Assembly: GCA_024398135.1 (NCBI GenBank)
Contig: CP073750.1
Location: forward strand, 744,001 to 808,000
Reading direction: 5' to 3'
DNA from: a bacterium SCSIO 12643
Lineage (GTDB): Bacteria > Bacteroidota > Bacteroidia > Flavobacteriales_G > Salibacteraceae
DNA length: 64,000 nt
Made by a program: the position numbers and the translations under genes. Shown piece by piece: positions 57,878-64,000 of the stretch (position 1 is the first letter of the stretch; each line of letters starts with the position of its first letter). The notes under the pieces were generated by a model. That model was given only the letters and a program-made list of their open reading frames with translations. It ran no database searches and was not told where the DNA came from.

Positions 57878-58570
57878 ATGGCTCGAACCAAAATCTCAGT
57901 ACTTACGGAGGATAAGTGGCTGGAAGAAAAAACTGCTTACGAAATCCAGAAATCTGAATATGCGGTAGGATTTATAGGTGTCTCCGAATCACATCTTCTT
58001 AACTACCTCAAAAAAAACACCATATATAATCACATACTACTCATTAAGCCTACACCCGAAAATCAAATGGCATTTAGTGAAACTTTTTTAAGGTCATTAT
58101 GTAAGATTAACGTAATCATTATTGGTGGTCCTTTAGCCGATGAGCATAAAGCTATTATTCAATCCAGTCATATCAGCGGGTACCTCACCTTAAAAGATAT
58201 ACATGCGACTACAATAAAAGAAATGGTTTTTCAGATAAACAAATTAGGATATTTCCCAAATGATCATATTCCTATCAGGTACTGGATCAACTCTCCAAAG
58301 AAAACCCAGGAGTTAGTGCAACCCAAATTCACGAATAAAGAAAAGCTTATCCTTTTCCATATGTGTCATGGATTTACCAATGTTGAAATTGCTGAGATTA
58401 TTAAATCAAGTATCTCAAATGTTCGCAACCACGTTGAAAGAATGAAAGCCAAAGCACAGGTACAAACCAATATAGAAATGGTCGCAGTAAGCGTCTCCAA
58501 CAATTGGATACAATTGTGTCGTGAAAATTTTAAAAGACATAACCCATATATCATGAAATTAACCCGTTAA
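57878..58570 (+). CDS. LuxR/FixJ-type transcription factor with a degenerate receiver domain
   Basis: A 230-residue protein. The N-terminal 120 residues follow the alternating pattern of a response-regulator receiver (ISVLTED, then HILLIKPTP, then VIIIGGP), but the phosphorylated Asp of the usual LLDxxMP segment is Lys57, so it cannot be activated by ordinary phosphorylation. The C-terminal domain (about 150-215) is a GerE/LuxR helix-turn-helix: FTNKEKLILFHMCHGFTNVEIAEIIKSSISNVRNHV. No kinase gene is adjacent. A perfect dyad lies between this gene and the next, suggesting regulation of the frameshifted surface-protein gene, its own expression, or both. Confidence 0.8.
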   Translation: MARTKISVLTEDKWLEEKTAYEIQKSEYAVGFIGVSESHLLNYLKKNTIYNHILLIKPTPENQMAFSETFLRSLCKINVIIIGGPLADEHKAIIQSSHISGYLTLKDIHATTIKEMVFQINKLGYFPNDHIPIRYWINSPKKTQELVQPKFTNKEKLILFHMCHGFTNVEIAEIIKSSISNVRNHVERMKAKAQVQTNIEMVAVSVSNNWIQLCRENFKRHNPYIMKLTR

Positions 58571-58578
58571 AATCAGCC

Positions 58579-58605
58579 ATGTGGTAAAACCACCACATTT
58601 TTTTT
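58579..58605 (+). terminator. Intrinsic terminator of the LuxR-type gene
   Basis: A stem ATGTGGT/ACCACAT with a six-base loop is followed by eight T, 8 bases after the stop codon. Confidence 0.8.
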
Positions 58606-58677
58606 CATCAATTTGTTTCAAGCCCCAGCCTTAATATTTCAATATCCTATTTACTCTAGATTTTATAAAAGTTAATT

Positions 58678-58699
58678 ATTTACCATTTCTGTGGTAAAT
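58678..58699. promoter_or_regulatory. Perfect dyad, candidate operator
   Basis: ATTTACCA-N6-TGGTAAAT is a perfect 8+8 inverted repeat, with a further CTACCATTT half-site at 58700-58708. It is upstream of the SprB-type gene and just after a LuxR-type regulator gene. It is not followed by a T-run, so it is less likely a terminator. Confidence 0.45.
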
Positions 58700-58779
58700 C
58701 TACCATTTGTTTCAATTCTTGTTTTTAGCAACTTTACTCTGAGCAATATTGCTCTTTTTAACTTTAACTTATTATTTAT

Positions 58780-61004
58780 ATGAAACGATTAATCTTATTC
58801 TCTACATTAATTCTATTTCACCTAATCTCAAATGCTTGTATCATAAATTCTCCGATCATTACTAATGCCTCCTGTTTAACAACAAGTGATGGAGTAGTTA
58901 ATTTTCAAACAGCAAATTGCGGTACCCTTCAATTTCTTTGGAATGATGGTGTATCATCAACAAATGTTAGAACTAATATGAGTCATGGAACTTATACTGT
59001 AACTATAACAGACCCTTTGCAACCAAATAACAGACCTATTACGAAAACAGTCATCATACCTGTTGATGATTTTTACTTAACAACAACCTCTACAGATGTT
59101 TCATGTCCAATTAACTGTGATGGGACTGCTACTGTTGTAGCGGTTTCGACCAGTCCCAGTATTAGCTATCTATGGAGCAATGAGAAACTAGCAATTCACT
59201 TCTCTCACTTTGTCAAGGAACATACAGTGTCACTGCAACGAATAACACTTGTGGCACTAGCTCTTCTAGTTCGGTTGTCGTAAATAATGCTCAAGCACAA
59301 AACAATACTAGCCACCTAAATACAATAAATCAAACCAATCAAAATGATATCATAACAAAAACCATAAAAGATGACGATGGAAATATTTATATTTTAGGTG
59401 ATTTTACTGGTGAAAGTATAATTGGAGGATTCACTATTGATGCAGGAGGGAACTCTATTCAACAAAACGGAGTTTTTTTAGCTAAATATGACCCCTGTGG
59501 AAATCAAGCATGGGTATTTTATATTCAGAATGCTAACACTATACCTTACGATATACAGTCTATTGATTTATTTTTCCCTATCTGGAATCAAAACACAATT
59601 TATTTTTCTACTAATTTAGAAGGCTCCCCTCAAGGAAATTGGTTTAACTATAATTCATCAATTGGAAACTCTACGAATTTCGGAATAAGTTCTGCAAATT
59701 CTGGTCATAGGCTTTTTACTACTGCAGTAAGCACAAGTAATGGTCAATTTTCAGCGAATTGGAGTTACCCTCTAGCTTTAGGTGATCAGATTAAATGCGT
59801 TAGAGTTACAGGACACTTAAACAATAAAGTGTTTTTATATGGCGGACAAATAAATGGGCAAGCTAAAGTATTAAGAAGACAAAATACCAATATAACCGAA
59901 GTAATTGAAGATAAAAACCTAGGTAACATTGTTTCTGATTTTGAAATTAATGATAATGGAACAGAAATTTATGCTGCAATAAACTTAATCAGCTCCTCTG
60001 CCATATTGGATGGAGTAAATTCGGTTTCAGCGCAAGGAGATGCTGTTATATTAAAAGCTTCAATTTCCTCAACATGGCAGGCACCTTCATATATTAAAGA
60101 AGCTAAGGGCTCAAATGTAATCATTAATGATATCGATATTGGTCTAGACGATTACGATTGGCTTACTGCTGTTGGTACATATAATGGTACAACTCCAAAC
60201 TGGAGCACCCGCTACACTCAAATTACCTCTAATACGGAAACGGCTTTAATCGCCCAGTTCAACAAAAGCAATCTTTCAAATTCTGGGACCTATCAATTAG
60301 ATGGAGATTTTACTTCCGCAAGTGCAACAGCTGTAACTACAGATTATGATGATGTCATGGTAACAGGTATTATCAAAGATGGAGATTGGTACAGTATTGA
60401 TGCCAACGGAAGCCAGAACAGTACTTCCTCAGTAGGCAGCGGACCAGGAGTCAACACCATGTGGGCAGCCAAATTTAGTTCTGGTCCTACGCAAACGACA
60501 TGGCTAACCGGAGCCGTGAGCACCCAAAAAAGTATGGTTGTCAATGATATCGTTTATGATGCAGGGACAGATTTATTCTTTATTGGTGGAGGGTATGGTG
60601 ACAATGTCTCTTTTTATCCCCACTCTCAATTACTCTTTCCTAGCTCTATAGGAAGTGACCAATTGGGATATGTGATCAGAGGAGTTAGTTCTACTGCCTT
60701 TTTCCACAAAACAGCACTTGGAAACGAAACAGATCAACAATTATCCGATGTTGAAAATATAGTGACCATGTATCCTAATCCCAATAATGGTACATTTAAC
60801 TTAAACATTCAATCAGAAACAACAGGCACATTACAAATTACTATTTACAATGTAAATGGCACCAAGGTATATTCCAACGAATATGATAAATCATCTCATT
60901 CATTTGATCAACAGTTATCTATTTCTGATCTGACCTCAGGAATTTATATGATGCATATTAGCATTAACGGCACGACTCAATATCAAAAGTTTATGGTTAA
61001 GTAA
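58780..61004 (+). pseudogene. SprB-repeat surface protein with T9SS sorting domain, interrupted by a one-base frameshift
   Basis: The first frame (58780-59283) encodes a signal peptide (MKRLILFSTLILFHLISNA) and SprB-type repeats (DVSCPINCDGTATVV, YLWSNE) and then runs out of frame. In another frame the SprB repeat resumes (ETSNSLLSLCQGTYSVTATN) and is open without a stop to 61004. Restoring one G at about 59181-59184 (AATGAG to AATGGAG) gives the expected WSNGETS of the repeat and one protein of about 742 residues. The end (about the last 75 residues; MYPNPNNGTFNLNI, GIYMMHISING, KFMVK) is a type A T9SS sorting domain. The intact product would be a secreted or surface protein. A sequencing error or phase variation cannot be excluded. 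Confidence 0.88.
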
Positions 61005-61025
61005 TTGGGGCTTTATATAAAATTT

Positions 61026-61059
61026 AAAACAGCTATGGTTTTATTTCCATGGCTGTTTT
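61026..61059. terminator. Bidirectional terminator between the SprB-type gene and the SUI1 gene
   Basis: Inverted repeat of about 13 bases (61026-61038 with 61047-61059; AAAACAGC.ATGG, one G-T type mismatch) between two convergent genes, with A/T runs on both sides. Confidence 0.65.
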
Positions 61060-61399
61060 ATCCTCCAACGCGTTTCACGTTATAACCATCTTTTTTGAGT
61101 AATTCCATCACCTTATCTCTCACCTCGCCCTGAATAATTATTTCTCCGTCTTTTACAGAACCTCCTACTCCACATTTAGATTTTAATGCTTTTCCCAAAT
61201 CTTTCAAATCTTCGGAAGAACCAATAAAGCCTTCGACTATCGTTACGGACTTTCCCTTTCTCTGCTTACGATCAATTAATACACGTAAAGTTTGCTCTTC
61301 AGGAGCAAGGGTTTCCATTTCTTCATCTTCATCGTATGAATATCCATAATCCGGATTTGTTGAATACACAACGTCTACTCTTTTTTTCTTTTTCGCCAT
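61058..61399 (-). CDS. SUI1/YciH family translation initiation factor-like protein
   Basis: A 113-residue protein with a basic N-terminus (AKKKKRVDVVYST), an acidic middle and the SUI1 domain (about 30-113): LRVLIDRKQRKGKSVTIVEGF, LKSKCGVGGSVKDGEIIIQG and VMELLKKDGYNVKRVGG. Bacterial members (YciH) resemble eukaryotic eIF1 and affect start-codon choice, though not essential. TAACTTTG on the minus strand (61404-61411) ends only 4 bases before the ATG, so the mRNA is probably leaderless. Confidence 0.93.
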   Translation of the reverse strand: MAKKKKRVDVVYSTNPDYGYSYDEDEEMETLAPEEQTLRVLIDRKQRKGKSVTIVEGFIGSSEDLKDLGKALKSKCGVGGSVKDGEIIIQGEVRDKVMELLKKDGYNVKRVGG

Positions 61400-61403
61400 T
61401 CTA

Positions 61404-61411
61404 CAAAGTTA
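61404..61411 (-). promoter_or_regulatory. Candidate -7 element (TAACTTTG) of the SUI1 gene, leaderless geometry
   Basis: Minus-strand match to TAnnTTTG ending 4 bases before the ATG at 61399. Confidence 0.45.
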
Positions 61412-61483
61412 TATGAAGCTAAAAAGCTTACTACAGGTTTTCATATTTTTTCATCGTATTGTCGCTTCTTTTCTTTTCGTAGC

Positions 61484-61491
61484 TAATTTTG
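61484..61491 (+). promoter_or_regulatory. Candidate -7 element (TAATTTTG) of kdsB
   Basis: Plus-strand match to TAnnTTTG ending 21 bases before the ATG at 61513, with a TTG at 61459-61461 (spacer 22). It covers an in-frame TTG at 61489 and thus favours the ATG. Confidence 0.5.
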
Positions 61492-61512
61492 CCTCGCATT
61501 AAAAATACATTT

Positions 61513-62271
61513 ATGAATACGTTAGGAATTATACCAGCTCGATTTGGTTCAACAAGATTAGAAGGCAAACCTTTGGCGGACATTGAAGGAAAAACAATGA
61601 TCCAACGTGTTTATGAACAAGCTTCTAAAGCTATGGACGATGTGTATGTGGCTACGGATGATCAACGTATTGAACAAGCTGTTCTTGATTTTGGTGGTCA
61701 GGTGGTGATGACATCTCCACATCATACTACAGGGACTAATCGCTGTTTAGAAGCTTATCAAATTATTAAAACTCTATCTGACAAGAACTTTGATGTAGTT
61801 ATTAATGTACAAGGAGATGAACCCTTATTGGTGCCAGAGCAATTAAACGAGTTGATTTCTTGTTTCGAGGATTCTAGATCAGAAATCGCTACATTGATCA
61901 CTCCGGTTTTAAGAATGGATGATCTTTTCAATGAAAGCGAAGTCTTTGTGGTCTTTAATAAAGAGCAATTCGCTCTTTACTTTAGTCGCGCTGTTATTCC
62001 TCATATTCATGGGACGCACAAGACTAAATGGATGGATCATAATACCTACTACAAACATTTAGGGCTTTATGGATATACACCTAAAGCCTTAGAGCAATTT
62101 GCTCGACTTCCACAAACCAATTTAGAACTTACGGAAAGTTTGGAACAAAACAGATGGATCGAAAATGGTGGTAATATTAAATTGGCCATCACCCAATACG
62201 ATAGTATTCCTGTGGATACTATTGATGACCTGGAAAGAGTTCGTAAAATTGTCAGAGAAAGGCAAAAGTAA
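61513..62271 (+). CDS. kdsB: 3-deoxy-manno-octulosonate cytidylyltransferase
   Basis: It activates Kdo as CMP-Kdo for lipopolysaccharide inner-core synthesis. From the ATG at 61513 it has 252 residues, the normal length. Visible are IIPARFGSTRLEGKPLADI, VYVATDDQRI, HTTGTNR (usually SGTDR), VINVQGDEPL, FSRAVIPH and HLGLYGYTPKAL, with ESLEQNRWIENG near the end. Kdo is chemically related to the nonulosonic acids of the locus at the other end of the window, but the enzymes are distinct. Confidence 0.95.
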   Translation: MNTLGIIPARFGSTRLEGKPLADIEGKTMIQRVYEQASKAMDDVYVATDDQRIEQAVLDFGGQVVMTSPHHTTGTNRCLEAYQIIKTLSDKNFDVVINVQGDEPLLVPEQLNELISCFEDSRSEIATLITPVLRMDDLFNESEVFVVFNKEQFALYFSRAVIPHIHGTHKTKWMDHNTYYKHLGLYGYTPKALEQFARLPQTNLELTESLEQNRWIENGGNIKLAITQYDSIPVDTIDDLERVRKIVRERQK

Positions 62272-62305
62272 GCTACAGCATAGTTAACCCTATCCAAAAA
62301 CCATC

Positions 62306-62313
62306 TACATTTG
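62306..62313 (+). promoter_or_regulatory. Candidate -7 element (TACATTTG) of the riboswitch-controlled receptor gene
   Basis: Plus-strand match to TAnnTTTG placed so that transcription would start at about 62318-62320, right at the 5' edge of the TPP aptamer. Confidence 0.55.
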
Positions 62314-62316
62314 CCA

Positions 62317-62405
62317 CATATTCGGGGTGCTTTTAAAGCTGAGATTATACCCGTTCCCGCATGGGGATATACCTGATCCGGATAATGCTGGCGTAGGTAA
62401 ATAGT
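62317..62405 (+). promoter_or_regulatory. TPP (thiamine pyrophosphate) riboswitch
   Basis: The aptamer shows the conserved THI-box segments in order: CGGGGTGC, GCTGAGA, ACCCG, a variable hairpin (CCCGCATGGGG), ACCTGATC, GGATAATGCTGGCGTAGG. It starts 55 bases before the ATG of a TonB-dependent receptor. TPP binding should shut off expression when thiamine is plentiful. I cannot identify the expression platform in the following 55 bases with confidence. Confidence 0.95.
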
Positions 62406-62459
62406 TATCTCGATTCCGAATACGTATATATTTTATTATTCATTCTAATACTTTTAGAA

Positions 62460-64000
62460 ATGCGTATTTTTTCATTCAAATTTATTCTCACATTTATAAT
62501 TGTTGTTTTACAATTTTCACTTTCCGCACAACACTCTATTTCGGGAAAGGTCACAGATACACAACAAAAACCACTTATCGGAGCTACTGTTTATATTAAA
62601 GGAACGTATACAGGAGCATCTACTAATATTCATGGACAGTACAATATTAAAAGTGTACCCGAAGGTAAACTAACCATTGTTGCATCCTATCTGGGGTATC
62701 AACTCATTGAGAAAACAATTACGGTAAAGAAAGCAATCACCAATCTTAACTTTGAACTACCAGTATCAGCTGTTAGTATGGAAAAAGATGTGGTCGTAAC
62801 AGCCAATAAAGCTACCATTCAGACACCTATTGCTTTTCAAGATTTGGATAGTACATATTTGTCCGAGAACAATATCGGTGTAGACTTACCTTACATTCTT
62901 CAAAATGCTACTTCAGTTGTTGCTTCAAGTGATGCCGGGAATGGTATTGGTTATACATCCATGCGTATTCGAGGTAGCGATGCCACTCGTATTAACGTAA
63001 CCATTAATGGAATTCCTTTTAATGACCCTGAGAGTCAGGGTACCTTCTTTGTAAACCTTCCAGATATTGCCACTTCTGCGAATGATATTCAAATTCAGAG
63101 AGGCGTGGGGACATCTACCAATGGCGCAGGAGCTTTTGGTGCCAGTGTAAATATCAATACTACTGATTTAATCAAAGAGGCTTATGGAAAATATACTTTT
63201 GGAATTGGTTCTTTCAATACTTTAAGAAACTCGCTTTCTTTTGGTACCGGACTTACTGAAAATGGATTCGCTTTTGATGGTCGATTATCCTTGATTTCAT
63301 CTGATGGCTATATTGATCGTGCAACAGCAGATTTAAAATCGTACTATGCGAAAGCCGGTTATTATGGCAAAAAATTCTCCGCAAAATTCATCACATTTGG
63401 AGGAAATGAAAGAACGTATCAATCATGGAATGGAGTTCCTCAAGAATATTTAGATACCAACCGCACCTTCAATCCGTACAACTATAAAGATCAGGTGGAT
63501 AATTATTCACAAACGCATTATCAGTTGCATTTAAACTATGCGATCAATACGCATTGGAAAGCTTCTATTTCCGGATTTTATATTTTAGGTAAAGGCTATT
63601 ACGAAGAATATAAAGGAACCGATTACAATACTTTGTTGGAAGGAAGCCGTGAAGATTTTGCTGATTATGGTTTAAATCCTCTAATTATTGGTGGAGATAC
63701 AATCACAGAAACCAACCTGATTCGAAGAAGATGGTTAGATAACAATTTCGGGGGTATGGTATTTAATGTAACCTATTCGAAAAATAATATTAAAGGTGTT
63801 ATTGGTGGTGGATACAATCAATATTCCGGAGATCATTTTGGTGAGATCATCTGGGCAGAATATGCTTCAAATTCCCAAAAAGGCCATCGCTATTACGACA
63901 ATACCGGTGATAAAACAGATTGGAATATTTATGGCAAAGTAAATTGGCAAACTACTGAAAAAATCAACGTTTTTGCAGATCTTCAATTGCGTCAGGTAGG
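62460..64000 (+). CDS. TonB-dependent outer-membrane receptor, probable thiamine uptake (3' end outside window)
   Basis: 513 codons without a stop, cut by the window end. A signal peptide (about 1-22, ending LSAQ) is followed by a CarboxypepD_reg-like domain (about 25-105; ISGKVTDTQQKPLIGATVYIKGT), a plug domain (about 115-230; MRIRGSDATRINVTINGIPFND, then NGAGAFGASVNINT) and the first beta-barrel strands. Such receptors import ligands across the outer membrane with TonB energy. The TPP riboswitch ahead points to thiamine or a precursor or phosphate ester as ligand; this is inference from regulation. Confidence 0.92.
   Translation, partial: MRIFSFKFILTFIIVVLQFSLSAQHSISGKVTDTQQKPLIGATVYIKGTYTGASTNIHGQYNIKSVPEGKLTIVASYLGYQLIEKTITVKKAITNLNFELPVSAVSMEKDVVVTANKATIQTPIAFQDLDSTYLSENNIGVDLPYILQNATSVVASSDAGNGIGYTSMRIRGSDATRINVTINGIPFNDPESQGTFFVNLPDIATSANDIQIQRGVGTSTNGAGAFGASVNINTTDLIKEAYGKYTFGIGSFNTLRNSLSFGTGLTENGFAFDGRLSLISSDGYIDRATADLKSYYAKAGYYGKKFSAKFITFGGNERTYQSWNGVPQEYLDTNRTFNPYNYKDQVDNYSQTHYQLHLNYAINTHWKASISGFYILGKGYYEEYKGTDYNTLLEGSREDFADYGLNPLIIGGDTITETNLIRRRWLDNNFGGMVFNVTYSKNNIKGVIGGGYNQYSGDHFGEIIWAEYASNSQKGHRYYDNTGDKTDWNIYGKVNWQTTEKINVFADLQLRQV

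Noticed and set aside
59165-59200. Programmed ribosomal frameshift in the SprB-type gene
   Set aside because: No slippery heptamer is seen, and a single missing G explains the repeat sequence exactly.
58780-59283. Separate 167-residue secreted protein
   Set aside because: Its last 35 residues are out of frame with the SprB repeat, which continues in another frame; it is the front of a frameshifted gene.
59829-61004. Separate 391-residue T9SS protein starting with GTG
   Set aside because: The frame is open back to about 59183 and encodes the continuation of the SprB repeat, so 59829 is not the real start.

Overview
This window is from an AT-rich genome of the phylum Bacteroidota, most likely order Flavobacteriales and probably marine. 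The evidence is a SprB-type adhesin-like gene ending in a type IX secretion sorting domain, a TonB-dependent receptor with a CarboxypepD_reg-like N-terminus, a DUF5723 and a 'putative porin' family protein, almost no Shine-Dalgarno sequences, and many upstream copies of the Bacteroidota -7 promoter element TAnnTTTG.

Layout. (1) 1-1046: the end of an ABC exporter. (2) 1065-22225, all minus strand: a surface-glycan locus of the Wzx/Wzy type. It holds an initiating sugar-phosphate transferase, two Wzy/ligase-type membrane proteins, two GT4 glycosyltransferases, a KpsS-like protein, a hexapeptide acyltransferase, a flippase, a Wzz-like protein and a large nonulosonic-acid set. That set has PseB, PseC, PseF, PseG and PseI, a second NeuB-type synthase, and a cytidylyltransferase fused to a PseG-like domain. 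No PseH acetyltransferase is present; two formyltransferase-fold proteins and a PIG-L deacetylase lie among these genes. (3) 22318-31210: housekeeping genes (rsmG, an ECF sigma factor, a GT2 glycosyltransferase, tgt, an LptF/G permease, accA, dnaB) and a secreted protein with a GATase-like motif. (4) 31221-38650: a porin-like gene, then a complete rRNA operon on the minus strand (16S, tRNA-Ile, tRNA-Ala, 23S, 5S) with a strong terminator and three tandem promoters of identical geometry. (5) 38901-42276: an SDR enzyme, a degenerate sensor-kinase-like protein, a PP-loop ATPase and a NadR-like kinase. (6) 42372-53166: a DUF3352-like protein, a DUF5723 protein, a 1419-residue TPR-CHAT protease, a FecR-like secreted protein and a stand-alone CHASE2 sensor, which may form one sensing/proteolysis module. 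(7) 53163-64000: a LysM glucosaminidase, an ACC-deaminase-like PLP enzyme, pheT, a LuxR-type regulator with a degenerate receiver, a frameshifted SprB/T9SS protein gene, a SUI1/YciH factor, kdsB, and a TPP riboswitch driving a TonB-dependent receptor cut by the window end.

How the genes fit together. The glycan locus probably makes CMP-activated pseudaminic-acid-type sugars, with a second related nonulosonic acid made in parallel, builds them into a lipid-linked repeat, flips it, polymerises it and passes it to the surface. The strongest candidates for something unusual are the doubled nonulosonate branch without PseH, the CHAT/CHASE2/FecR neighbourhood, the triple rRNA promoter array, and the LuxR gene with a perfect dyad ahead of the broken adhesin gene.

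Limits: all family assignments are by reading motifs; no database search or structure prediction was run. rRNA ends are approximate.
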